Position numbers and translations under genes: made by a program | In this document: positions 9,299-17,793 of the stretch, piece by piece | Numbering within the stretch: the stretch's first letter is position 1 | How the letters are laid out: each line of letters begins with the position of its first letter | The notes under the pieces: generated by a model | Told to the model about the DNA's origin: nothing | Seen by the model: only the letters and a program-made list of their open reading frames with translations | Databases searched by the model: none | Assembly: GCF_007680605.1 (NCBI RefSeq) | Contig: NZ_VEIO01000002.1 | Span: forward strand, 637,741-701,740 | From: Paenibacillus xylanexedens | Lineage (GTDB): Bacteria > Bacillota > Bacilli > Paenibacillales > Paenibacillaceae | Length of the DNA stretch: 64,000 bases | Reading direction: 5' to 3'

Positions 9299-10168
9299 AT
9301 GTGGTTTCCCCTCATGATTGGAGGAGTACTCAGTGCGGGCTGGATTGTGCTTGATCGAACCCGGGGAAAAACTTACAAACATTTACGAAAGCTGCATATG
9401 GAAGGTTTGCGTTTGAAAAAAATGCATGCCCCGTTTCTGTTTATGCTGGACAAGTTCGAGATCGGCCGCAAACTACCTGTACTTATGTTCCGGATGCAAC
9501 ACGCGATCCAGAAGATGTATGGCATACAGCATAGTGGTGAGAAAACGCTACTCTACTGTGCTGAAATGCTGACGTACTCATGGCTAGTGATGCTGGCAGG
9601 ATGTTTACTATCCCTCGTGAGGGAAATAGGCACGGGAGGATTAGCCGGTGGGTTTATTCTTGCAATCGCTTTGCCGTTTGCGATGTATAAGGATCTTTAC
9701 ACCAAGGTGAAGCGAAGAGATCAAGATATCCTTATAGAGCTGCCTGAACTGCTTAATCGAATTGTGCTCTTGGTTGGAGCGGGGGAAACAGTGCAACGTG
9801 CAATCAATCATAGTGTGAATAGCCAGGGCGAACGGAATCATCCTTTGTACAACGAATTGCGTAGAGCAACAGGAGACTGGAATAACGGGTACTCGTTCCA
9901 GCAATCTTTAGAGCAGTTCAGCCGCCGATGCGGTGTGCAGGAAGTGACGATTTTTACAACGACAGTTTTACTGAATTTCCGGCGTGGAGGAGGTGACTTT
10001 GTATTGGCTCTGCGGGATCTGTCACATGTATTGTGGGAGAAACGCAAGGCGGTTAGCCGGGCCAAGGGAGAGCAGGCCTCTTCAAAATTAGTGTTTCCGA
10101 TGGTGCTGATCTTTTTTACAATCGTGGTCATGATCGGTGCGCCAGCTTTTATGATGATGAATATGTAG
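9299..10168 (+). CDS. tadC: Tad pilus inner-membrane protein TadC (type II secretion F domain)
   Basis: A 289-residue partner of TadB. It has membrane helices near the N-terminus and around residues 85-130, a cytosolic F domain with LLNRIVLLVGAGETVQRAI and FRRGGGDFVLALRDLSHVLWEKRK, and a C-terminal hydrophobic helix. The GA-GE and RGG(G)D motifs are the usual TadC marks. ATG 9299 follows TGAGGAG. It is 11 bases upstream of the flp pilin gene. Confidence 0.93.
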   Translation: MWFPLMIGGVLSAGWIVLDRTRGKTYKHLRKLHMEGLRLKKMHAPFLFMLDKFEIGRKLPVLMFRMQHAIQKMYGIQHSGEKTLLYCAEMLTYSWLVMLAGCLLSLVREIGTGGLAGGFILAIALPFAMYKDLYTKVKRRDQDILIELPELLNRIVLLVGAGETVQRAINHSVNSQGERNHPLYNELRRATGDWNNGYSFQQSLEQFSRRCGVQEVTIFTTTVLLNFRRGGGDFVLALRDLSHVLWEKRKAVSRAKGEQASSKLVFPMVLIFFTIVVMIGAPAFMMMNM

Positions 10169-10179
10169 GAGGAATTGGG

Positions 10180-10356
10180 ATGAAGAACAAGGTAGCGGCA
10201 TTTTGGAAAGAAGAAGAGGGTTTGGGTACGCTGGAACTGATTCTAATCATTGGTGTAATCATCATTATAGCGTTAATTTTCAAAGACCAAATTAAAAAGT
10301 TGGTAACAAGACTGCTGGTTAATGTCAGTAGCAAAAGTGATGAGTTTTTTGAATAG
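10180..10356 (+). CDS. flp: Flp-type IVb pilin (Flp1-like), 58 residues
   Basis: A small gene easily missed by length cut-offs. ATG 10180 follows GGAGGAATTGGG. The product starts MKNKVAAFWKEEEG, then LGTLE and a run of Ile/Leu. Cleavage after Gly14 puts Glu19 at +5 of the mature protein, the hallmark of type IV pilins cut by an A24 peptidase, and the prepilin peptidase lies 4 kb downstream. After the hydrophobic helix (about 20-34) is a short charged tail. The mature pilin would be about 44 residues, in the range of Flp pilins. It overlaps the start of the following tadE-type gene by 35 bases, indicating coupled translation. It is probably the major pilin. Confidence 0.92.
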   Translation: MKNKVAAFWKEEEGLGTLELILIIGVIIIIALIFKDQIKKLVTRLLVNVSSKSDEFFE

Positions 10357-11014
10357 ACGTTTCAGAAAGGAAGAAGGGAGCTTCACTGTCGAAGCCTCCC
10401 TGGTCTTCCCGATCATATTATTTATCCTTGTGTTGTTGCTTTTCTTCACGATGTATATGTACCAAAAAACGTTTTTGAACCAGCATGCTTATGCGGCTTC
10501 TGAACGAGCTGCCTACAGTTGGGATAACAGTCACAGACAGGCGCTGACAGGCGAATATGCTACTGGGGAATATGATAACTTGTACTGGCGGTTAAGCGAT
10601 GATCGGCTTTTAGGAGCATTGTTTGGTTGGGCGGGAGCGGACAATGAGGTTAGCGTTTCTATACCTGGATCTGAAGGCGCTAGTCTTTCGGAAACAAAAC
10701 TAGCACAAGCATCCAGCCATATGCCTTCAGCCATGAAGGGCAAAATCACATATCAAAATGCATTGATCCAGCGGAAGGTAACCACTGAGCTTGAGCAGGT
10801 TATAGCGTTGCCTCTGCCCTCATTTTTGTTTGATTCCGGCAATCTTGTGCTTACGAAGGGCTCCTCTGCTGTTGTAGAACCGGTTGAATTCATCCGAACG
10901 GTGGATTTGATCCGTTATTACGGTGCCAAGTTTAAAGGGAAAGGTGGAAAGGAAGCGACATCAGCTGTGGAAGCAGGGCAAGTTATACAGCATTTTGGAA
11001 AAAACGAAAAATGA
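10322..11014 (+). CDS. TadE-type pseudopilin
   Basis: A 230-residue protein with an N-terminal prepilin-like sequence: EEG|SFTVEASLVFPI, cleavage after Gly19 placing Glu24 at +5, followed by one membrane helix (about 25-48). The remaining extracytoplasmic part is not conserved. TadE proteins are minor pilins of Flp pili. ATG 10322 overlaps flp by 35 bases; a second in-frame ATG at 10340 would keep the motif and overlap by 17. Neither has a strong ribosome site, which fits coupling to flp translation. Confidence 0.85.
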   Translation: MSVAKVMSFLNRRFRKEEGSFTVEASLVFPIILFILVLLLFFTMYMYQKTFLNQHAYAASERAAYSWDNSHRQALTGEYATGEYDNLYWRLSDDRLLGALFGWAGADNEVSVSIPGSEGASLSETKLAQASSHMPSAMKGKITYQNALIQRKVTTELEQVIALPLPSFLFDSGNLVLTKGSSAVVEPVEFIRTVDLIRYYGAKFKGKGGKEATSAVEAGQVIQHFGKNEK

Positions 11015-11033
11015 GGAAAGGGGGAGGGAGGCA

Positions 11034-13223
11034 CTGTTTAGAAAAAGAGATGGTGAATCAGGAGCTGTAACGTTATTTCTGATCTTGATTCTGGCAGGAG
11101 TATATATGTTTGTGGCAATTTTTATTGATTATGCGAGAATTGCTGCTTTTAAAGTGCAGACGGAGCGGATGGCACATGCTGCAATGAGATCAGTTATGTC
11201 AGCTTATGATACATCACTTCGGGAGTATGGTTTGTTTGCATATGGTGACAGTAGCGGAGATGCCATTATGGCCAAAGTGCTGAATGATAGTGTGAAACCT
11301 TCTTCCGTAAAGGATGGTTTCCCGATTCTGGATATTCAATGGGATACCACATCACTCGGTATGGAACGTGAACTGGGCAGGTATGATATTTTTAATCGTC
11401 AAATTCAGGAAGAGATGAAGTATAGAGCCCCGGTTGATTTTGCCATTGAAGTAATTAATCGATTCAAACCGATGTCAGAGGAGATGAAGGAAGCAGCACA
11501 TACCGTGGACCTGTTGAAAAAATTACAAAATCTTTATGACAAACGTGAGAAATTGCTGGATGAAGCGATCGGGAATCAGATTGAATCTGCCGAGAAGGTA
11601 ATGAAACTTCCAGACTTGATCATGAAACCGCCAGCGCAGGCCATCTATGAAGAAATGCTTGAGGCAGCACCAGAGACAGCTGCAGAAGCGGCGTCACGTT
11701 ATGCCGATTACTTAAGCAAGAAGCAAGCAGACGAAGGACTGCCTTTAATTGAACAGCTGTACATATTGGACTTGGGGCGTTACCGGACAGGTGTAAATCA
11801 GATTGTGACAGGAATCAGCATGTTGATGCAACCAGCGCTAGAGGCGCATAAGACCAAACTATTGGAAGCACAGGACAAGATCGAAGAGGCGCGTGAGATT
11901 AATGAAGAAATGAAACGAGTGATTGCGGAAGGGGAAAGTCGTTCCGAGAATGCCAGTTATGATAACGTGGGTAGCTCTACACTCCCTGGAACGAGTCCGA
12001 CTTCTGCGGGGTCCGGCAATGAAGCCAAAAGCGCACGTTCGCTCGCTTCGGAGCTTGTCAGGGAAGATGCTCTGTTTGATCGGATAAAATCTCGTGTGAT
12101 TTCGCAAAATGAAGACTTCTCTGGCGTGCGAAAAGATAGCATGGAACTCAATACCCAGCTTCGGAGCGTGACGGGTATGAGTGGTGTTCCAATTAAACCT
12201 GCGGTCAGGCAGGCAAGTCAGACTACGGAACGTTATATGAATTCTTTTGGGAGAACAGGCCCTTCCAATCTTATCACACAGAGCCAACAGGAACTTGAAA
12301 GCGGCCGTGGATCGGATGCCCAGCGTAAAGAGAATGACAAACAATCCAAAGGGAAATTGAAGGAAATGAAACGGTTATTCAGCCGGATAGAAAACGGAAG
12401 TTCCGGTTCCTTGCAGACATTCAAACAGCTGGAACAATTTTATAAGGCTAACATAGCGTTTAACCAAAAAAGCTCTGAGCAATCGGAAAAGGCAGAGATT
12501 GCGAGTGATCCGTATGATTCCGGTGGAAATGCCATGAAGGGAATGGATCGCCTGTTTGGAGGGATGTCAGGACTACTGGGACAACTTGGCGATGAGCTGT
12601 TTCAAAATGAATACGCGCTTGCTTACTTTGAATCCATGGACTTTGGTCAATTGTTCTCCTGGACGGAAGGCAGTGGAGATGTTAATGACGTGTTCAAACT
12701 GGAGAATCAGGAGCTGGAGTATATCCTATACGGTTTTCATAACCCTTCAGGTAACATCGCATCTGCATATGCCGAGGTCTTCGGAATGCGTCTGGCGATT
12801 CGTACAGCTGAAGGGCTAAGTGAGAATAGTAAGCTTGGGAATCCGCTTCTTGTGTTATCTGCCGCGATCCTGTATGGGATCACGCATGCAATAGAAGATA
12901 TGGTGAAGCTGGCGAAGGACGGTAATGTTGAATTATGCAAATACATCAAGGTGAAGCTGACATACAGGGATCACCTTAGATTGTTCCTGCTTATGCATAG
13001 CAATAATGATCGCAAAATGTCCCGAATGTTAGCCTTGATCCGATTGAATACGGGAGCTAACCCGGATGAGAAACAGACTTATGCTTCCGGACGGATGCGC
13101 AGTAGCATCAAGCTATGGTTTTTGCCTGGAATTGTGCGAAGTATAGGCGCTGTAACGGGCAGTGAGGATCAAGTACAGGATGGACGTTTTTTCATTGAAC
13201 GGAAGGCGGATTATTCCTATTGA
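11034..13223 (+). CDS. Large membrane-anchored TadG-like pilus protein
   Basis: About 730 residues. It begins with a short basic segment, one hydrophobic helix (VTLFLILILAGVYMFVAIF) and then YARIAAFKVQTERMAHAAMRS, the pattern of TadG-type anchored proteins with no Glu at +5. The long exported part has helical, Glu/Lys/Gln-rich segments (about 150-520) that suggest coiled coil and a linker rich in Ser/Gly near 350. The C-terminal 200 residues are more globular. Start is unclear: AGGGGGAGG lies 6 bases before a CTG at 11034; in-frame TTG 10995 and ATG 10923 lack ribosome sites, and an ATG at 11011 (overlapping the tadE stop) is out of frame by one base. Neighbours make a pilus-tip or anchoring role likely. 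Confidence 0.8.
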   Translation: MFRKRDGESGAVTLFLILILAGVYMFVAIFIDYARIAAFKVQTERMAHAAMRSVMSAYDTSLREYGLFAYGDSSGDAIMAKVLNDSVKPSSVKDGFPILDIQWDTTSLGMERELGRYDIFNRQIQEEMKYRAPVDFAIEVINRFKPMSEEMKEAAHTVDLLKKLQNLYDKREKLLDEAIGNQIESAEKVMKLPDLIMKPPAQAIYEEMLEAAPETAAEAASRYADYLSKKQADEGLPLIEQLYILDLGRYRTGVNQIVTGISMLMQPALEAHKTKLLEAQDKIEEAREINEEMKRVIAEGESRSENASYDNVGSSTLPGTSPTSAGSGNEAKSARSLASELVREDALFDRIKSRVISQNEDFSGVRKDSMELNTQLRSVTGMSGVPIKPAVRQASQTTERYMNSFGRTGPSNLITQSQQELESGRGSDAQRKENDKQSKGKLKEMKRLFSRIENGSSGSLQTFKQLEQFYKANIAFNQKSSEQSEKAEIASDPYDSGGNAMKGMDRLFGGMSGLLGQLGDELFQNEYALAYFESMDFGQLFSWTEGSGDVNDVFKLENQELEYILYGFHNPSGNIASAYAEVFGMRLAIRTAEGLSENSKLGNPLLVLSAAILYGITHAIEDMVKLAKDGNVELCKYIKVKLTYRDHLRLFLLMHSNNDRKMSRMLALIRLNTGANPDEKQTYASGRMRSSIKLWFLPGIVRSIGAVTGSEDQVQDGRFFIERKADYSY

Positions 13224-13252
13224 ACAGGTGAAAACATGTTGATGGAGGCATG

Positions 13253-14290
13253 ATGGAAAAAAGGGTTCAGGTTCAGGATGAAAGGAAATGTGTGCAGATG
13301 CAGCATCGGATCATGCGGATAAGCAGATTGGAACGCTTGAAGTCACTGAGAAAACAGGTGCTTGAAGCGAAGAAAGAACAGGGCACTATGGTGCTGGAGG
13401 CTTCGCTGGTTCTACCCATTTTTCTATTCTTTATTCTATTTCTTATCTTCATTGTTCAGATGACACTGATTTCCACCGCATTGCAGAGTACAGCGGGGGA
13501 AACGGTAAAACAGTTATCAACGAAGGTCTATCCAGTATCGCTTGCCTTCGCGCCTTCAGATTCAGCTGGAGGTGAGGGCTTGGAGGAGGGTTGGAAATGG
13601 CCCCAGCTCTCCCTGACAGAATGGGCAGACGGTTACGCTTCTTCCTTGCCTTCACCCTTAAATGATTGGGTGCGGGATGCAGCGAAACGTGGTGAAGAGC
13701 CACTGCAAAGAATCAAAACGTCGGTAACGGAAGCCATACTTGACCCGGTTGTGAAGCCGTTGTTGCAACCTTTTGTTGAAACCACACTGCTAGATATGGA
13801 ACGTATTCATGTTAACGGAGTATCCGTTCCTAACTTGAAGAATAAGACGAATCCGTATTTCAGATTAGAGCTGAGTTATGAGTTGCCTGTGAAGGTTCCT
13901 TTTCTCGGCAAGTCTTTACGAATTCAGGTTGCTGCAGCAGAGCGGATATGGATTGGTGACACAGGAGAAGGAAGCGGTAACGGAAGCGGGGAAGAAAATA
14001 GCACTGGGTCAGCAACTGTTTTATCGAAGCCAGATCCAGCATTCATAGGCAACCATGCAACGATAAAGGCTCAGGTCGAGCCAGGCGCATCGGCTAATCT
14101 CACGATTTTTTACAAGTCTGGTGAGAGTTCTGCGAAGCATATTGGCTGGGCTACAGCGGACGAGAATGGAATCATAGAATGGACATGGTTTGTAGGCACT
14201 CGAACAACGGAAGGGACTTGGAGTTTTGTTGTAGAGACTGCGGAGGGTATGCAGACGGAAACTTCATTTACGGTAGCATCCAGAAAGTAA
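13253..14290 (+). CDS. TadE-type pseudopilin with C-terminal beta-sandwich domain
   Basis: About 345 residues with an unusually long basic cytosolic leader (about 44) before EQG|TMVLEASLVLPIF; Glu at +5 after the Gly marks a prepilin peptidase site, followed by a membrane helix. The exported part ends in about 90 residues (from VLSKPDPAFIGN to the end) with alternating strands, GWATADENGIIEWTWFVG and a TF/TV ending, like a bacterial Ig-like or fibronectin-like domain. A Gly/Ser/Asn linker precedes it. ATG 13253 is 4 bases after GGAGG; ATG 13250 is too close. It could be an adhesive minor pilin. Confidence 0.8.
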   Translation: MEKRVQVQDERKCVQMQHRIMRISRLERLKSLRKQVLEAKKEQGTMVLEASLVLPIFLFFILFLIFIVQMTLISTALQSTAGETVKQLSTKVYPVSLAFAPSDSAGGEGLEEGWKWPQLSLTEWADGYASSLPSPLNDWVRDAAKRGEEPLQRIKTSVTEAILDPVVKPLLQPFVETTLLDMERIHVNGVSVPNLKNKTNPYFRLELSYELPVKVPFLGKSLRIQVAAAERIWIGDTGEGSGNGSGEENSTGSATVLSKPDPAFIGNHATIKAQVEPGASANLTIFYKSGESSAKHIGWATADENGIIEWTWFVGTRTTEGTWSFVVETAEGMQTETSFTVASRK

Positions 14291-14305
14291 GGAGCGATGA
14301 TATAG

Positions 14306-14812
14306 ATGGGATGGTTTTATGTGATCTGTTGTATATATCTTCTGGTGGCGTTTGTAACCGATATACGGTCTATGAAAATTCCGAATCGGCTGACTCTACC
14401 AGTAACGGCAATGGGAGTGCTTGCTCATCTTGCATGGGGAGGCTGGGGAGGTATGTGGTTCTCTTTAGCTGGATTTGCTGTTGGTTTTGGTATGTTGTTT
14501 TTAATGTACGTCATCGGTGCAGTCGGCGCAGGAGATGTGAAGTTGTTTGGGGGTATAGGAGCCTGGACGGGGTTTACATTTGGTATACACGTGATCATAT
14601 ATTCCATTCTGTACGCTGGATTAATCGGCTTAGTTATCCTTTTATTTCGCAAAGATGCGTCGCAGCGAATACGTACAATGATGTTTAATATTTTCAGTTT
14701 CTTTAAACTGGGCTCTCTTAAACTCGTAAGTCACGAAAAAACGCTGAAGTTCCCGTTTATGCTCGCTGTACTTCCCGGTTTCGTTAGCTCATGGATTTAT
14801 ATGTTTGGGTAG
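14306..14812 (+). CDS. tadV: A24 prepilin peptidase (TadV/CpaA-like)
   Basis: A 168-residue membrane aspartyl peptidase with about five or six helices. The two catalytic Asp motifs are present: Asp19 in TDIRSMKIPN and Asp77 in GAGDVKLFGG. It lacks the N-terminal methylase domain of PilD, as TadV enzymes do. It should cut the Flp pilin and the two TadE-type proteins after Gly in G|xxxxE sites. ATG 14306 comes 15 bases after the previous stop, with AAGGAGCGATG upstream. Confidence 0.93.
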   Translation: MGWFYVICCIYLLVAFVTDIRSMKIPNRLTLPVTAMGVLAHLAWGGWGGMWFSLAGFAVGFGMLFLMYVIGAVGAGDVKLFGGIGAWTGFTFGIHVIIYSILYAGLIGLVILLFRKDASQRIRTMMFNIFSFFKLGSLKLVSHEKTLKFPFMLAVLPGFVSSWIYMFG

Positions 14813-14823
14813 TTGCTCTGCTC

Positions 14824-14876
14824 TGGAATAACAGCGATTGAAAGCCTACCCTGTCATCGGAGTATCCGTGTGGATG
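14824..14876. repeat. Fragment of dispersed palindromic repeat family 1
   Basis: The segments AATAACAGCGATTGAAAG and CTGTCATCGGAGTATCCGTGT match the right half of the family 1 copy at 33.5 kb. Only about 50 bases remain; no terminal repeat is left. Confidence 0.6.
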
Positions 14877-14927
14877 ACTGTTAGTTAGTTATTTTATTAA
14901 CAATGGCAATGGAAAGTGAGGAGCGGT

Positions 14928-16682
14928 ATGTATGGATTAACGAGGGATTTTGTACGTAACGGCGGGACATTTATGGTTTTGGAAAAAGCGGACGGGCTAC
15001 GAATGGAGGAACTCAGCAGGATACAGATCGGTATGTTAACCTCAAATCGAATTCCTCGTCTGCTACCTTTATTCACTCGGGAGATTGATCAGAATGTAAC
15101 GTTACAGTATGACATCTCAGGGTATAAGATGTTGTCCCAGATGTTAAAATCGAGCCAAATCAGCTTGCCAGTGTTGTATAATCTTTTGTTTCAGTTGGCT
15201 GAAGCTCTTATGGAGTGCAGGCACTACATGTTGGAACCACAAAATTTGTGGATTCAGGAAGACTATGTATTTATTCAGGGGGCAATGGAGCAAGGGGAAA
15301 TTGGTTTAGTTTACGTACCCATGATGAATGCCCATGCCCGGCAGGAGAAGCAAACGCCGCAGTTATTCCGTGACTTGGTAATCAAGCTTATGGCTCATGT
15401 TCAGGAATTAGAAGGAGAGGGCATACAACGAGTATTACAGTTATGTGATGTTGAGCGGTGGGACATTCGGCAATTACGTGAACTTTTATTAGAATTGTGT
15501 ACTGGTAAACCAGCAAGACCGATATCCAGTCAGCTACCTGAAAAGAAAAGCGAGGCCAGCTTTAATTACAATAAACCTGATACAGAACAATCAGATCTTC
15601 ATCAGCGTGGGCACCAGCAAACCATCCAACCGGATACAGACATTAAAAAAGTAGACCCCTATTCGAAATCTTTGTTACACGGGCCAACAGCTGGCCAACC
15701 CTCGACGAGGAATACAAACTACTTTGATTGGAATCAGACCTCAACTCAGCTTGAGTCCTCTTCATCATTTGTTTCCGCAGATCAGAAAAATGTGGAGATG
15801 GAAGAGCAGAATTCAGTCAATGGCTCTTCGCGTACAACATACATCTGGCTAGGTTGCTTAGTTTCCATGGCATTGGTATGGAGATTCATCTACATGCAAC
15901 AGCCAAGTCAGAATGCAATGATTTTGTCTACGGCGCTGAGCATTGGCCTCATCGCAGTGGCGAGTTGGATGTGGAAAAGAATGGGTGATTCCGCTCGTAA
16001 ATCCGGCGTTCATATCCCTTTCTCTTTATCAGTGATAGGCAGGAAGAAGGACAAGGGGGCTAAAGTAGAAGAGGAAATGTTTCAGGAGAGCTGGCGCTGG
16101 AATACCATGGATAAGCCCAAAGAAGATAAGGGGAAATCCATTGAATCTTTGCCTGAGGTTGCTGAAGATCATACCTCTTTCCGTCTTCGCGATATGAGCA
16201 TATCCCCTTTGAACCTAACGTCTGGAGAAAGGCTCAATCCACCATATACTGAGAAACAGGAAAGAGAATGGGGGAGCACTTCCAGACTCCGTATTGCGGA
16301 CTCAACCGTTGAGGCAACAGTTAATCTGCAGCCATTGGACGAATTATCAAACGAAGACAGAAACACTAAACAACCATTATATTACTTGGAACGAACTTTA
16401 AATAAAGGTGAAGGGAGCAGACGTGTTGATGTGAAGGGCGCATCGTTTGTCATTGGAAGAGCAGCGGATATGGTTCAATATGTAGATAACTCGACAGGTG
16501 TATCCCGTGCACATGTGGAATTGAGTCGGAGCAAGTCCGGCTATGCTCTCAAGGATTTAGGCTCCGTCAATGGAACGATGCTTCAAGGAAATCTGCTGGC
16601 TCCTTACAAAGAATACCCACTGACGGATGGGGATACGTTCATCCTGGCCGAATCGGTCTACGTTTATCGAGTGTCAGGATGA
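14928..16682 (+). CDS. DUF6382-FHA membrane protein, end of Tad operon
   Basis: A 584-residue protein with three parts: an N-terminal domain of about 185 residues like DUF6382 (kinase-like remnant without catalytic motifs), a polar linker, two adjacent membrane helices near residues 305-323 and 330-348, and a C-terminal FHA domain (about 500-575). The FHA core residues are intact: GR near 510, SRAH near 526 and NGT near 548, so phosphothreonine binding is expected. ATG 14928 is 5 bases after AGGAGC; GTG 14916 is weaker. Such proteins recur at the end of Bacillota Tad loci and may link pilus work to Ser/Thr kinase signalling; that role is inferred. Confidence 0.85.
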   Translation: MYGLTRDFVRNGGTFMVLEKADGLRMEELSRIQIGMLTSNRIPRLLPLFTREIDQNVTLQYDISGYKMLSQMLKSSQISLPVLYNLLFQLAEALMECRHYMLEPQNLWIQEDYVFIQGAMEQGEIGLVYVPMMNAHARQEKQTPQLFRDLVIKLMAHVQELEGEGIQRVLQLCDVERWDIRQLRELLLELCTGKPARPISSQLPEKKSEASFNYNKPDTEQSDLHQRGHQQTIQPDTDIKKVDPYSKSLLHGPTAGQPSTRNTNYFDWNQTSTQLESSSSFVSADQKNVEMEEQNSVNGSSRTTYIWLGCLVSMALVWRFIYMQQPSQNAMILSTALSIGLIAVASWMWKRMGDSARKSGVHIPFSLSVIGRKKDKGAKVEEEMFQESWRWNTMDKPKEDKGKSIESLPEVAEDHTSFRLRDMSISPLNLTSGERLNPPYTEKQEREWGSTSRLRIADSTVEATVNLQPLDELSNEDRNTKQPLYYLERTLNKGEGSRRVDVKGASFVIGRAADMVQYVDNSTGVSRAHVELSRSKSGYALKDLGSVNGTMLQGNLLAPYKEYPLTDGDTFILAESVYVYRVSG

Positions 16683-16708
16683 ACTGTACGGTCCCAGTGT
16701 AATTTGTT

Positions 16709-17620
16709 TTAATCGGATAACCCGCGATGCTTCAGGTCCTCAAGAGCCTGGGTCAATGTGGGGAAGGTAAACTTAAAACCGTGATCCAAGGATTTTTGCG
16801 GAATGACCCGTTGTCCTTGAAGCAGGACGACGGATAGTTCACCAACCAGTGTTTTGATCAAGAAGCCAGGGACAGGGAACCAGTGAGGACGATGATAGAC
16901 TTTGCCTACTGTACGGCCGAATTCATCATTGGTTACCGGGTTGGGCGAAGAAGCATTAACTGGACCCGAAATTTCTTTGTTATGAATAGTAAAGTCAATC
17001 AAACGAACGATATCCATAATATGAATCCAACTGGTCCACTGCTTGCCGCTGCCGATCTTGCCGCCAAATCCGAGCATATAGGGCAGCTTCATCAATGGGA
17101 ATGCACCTTTTTTATGACCCAAAACGAGGCTGACCCGGATTTTGACCAGTCTTACATCCTTGATGGCATCGGCAGCAACTTCCCATTGTTCCGAGACGCG
17201 AGAAGGGAAATTCATCGATCTTTGCGGGCTACTCTCATCAAAGGTTTCATCGGGAGAGGTTCCGTAGATCGCCATGGCTGAAGCCTGAACAACAACTTCC
17301 GGCTTTTGTTCTAGCGATTCCACTAATTTAGCAACCCGGGCAACCGTTGTAACTCTGGATTCTACTATTTCCAGTTTAGCTTTCGTTGTCCAACGCTGGT
17401 TCAATGTTTCACCTGCTAGATTCACCAGAGCATCAAAACCTTCCAGTTCCTGCGGCATTTCTTCGAGCTGGTCCCAAGATATATATGTAAGGTTTTTACT
17501 CGGATTATGCATGTCAGGCAGCTTGCGAGTGATTACTTTCAAATGATGTCCGGCCTGTAACCAGTAATCTACAAGTGCGCCTCCTACAAATCCGGTTCCT
17601 CCACAAATGGCAATTTTCAT
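16709..17620 (-). CDS. TIGR01777/SDR39U1-type NAD(P)-dependent epimerase
   Basis: A 303-residue short-chain dehydrogenase of the extended, atypical SDR39U1 group (E. coli YfcH-like). The N-terminal GGTGFVG (about residues 7-13) binds the dinucleotide; later DALVNLAGETLNQRWT and VVQASAMAIYG are family marks, the latter with Tyr of a modified YxxxK site. The C-terminal DUF1731 region (HGFKFTFPTLTQALEDL) is also present. The substrate is unknown. The start is ATG 17620, 9 bases after GAGAGG; ATG 17629 abuts that site. Convergent with the Tad operon. Confidence 0.9.
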   Translation of the reverse strand: MKIAICGGTGFVGGALVDYWLQAGHHLKVITRKLPDMHNPSKNLTYISWDQLEEMPQELEGFDALVNLAGETLNQRWTTKAKLEIVESRVTTVARVAKLVESLEQKPEVVVQASAMAIYGTSPDETFDESSPQRSMNFPSRVSEQWEVAADAIKDVRLVKIRVSLVLGHKKGAFPLMKLPYMLGFGGKIGSGKQWTSWIHIMDIVRLIDFTIHNKEISGPVNASSPNPVTNDEFGRTVGKVYHRPHWFPVPGFLIKTLVGELSVVLLQGQRVIPQKSLDHGFKFTFPTLTQALEDLKHRGLSD

Positions 17621-17648
17621 ATTGAACATCCTCTCTTATGGGTCAAAA

Positions 17649-17698
17649 AGCCCCGCAAGGTAAGTTAAATGAGTAAAAAGGGCTTACCGAGCGGAGCT
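17649..17698 (-). terminator. Terminator of the DUF2621 gene (minus strand)
   Basis: On the minus strand AGCTCCGC and GCGGGGCT pair, with inner GGTAAG/CTTACC, and a TTTTTG tail follows. It lies between the minus-strand gene ending at 17794 and the next minus-strand gene starting at 17620. Confidence 0.75.
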
Positions 17699-17793
17699 AA
17701 CATGTGTTTAATTTAACCAAATTGGTGCCATATCTAACGATGCTGGTCTGCTTTATTTTCCAATCGGTTCATAAGCTATAACACATTAAATGA

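Noticed and set aside
14179..14688. 169-codon plus-strand frame overlapping the pseudopilin and prepilin peptidase genes
   Set aside because: It overlaps two well-supported genes in another frame, and the product lacks any pattern.
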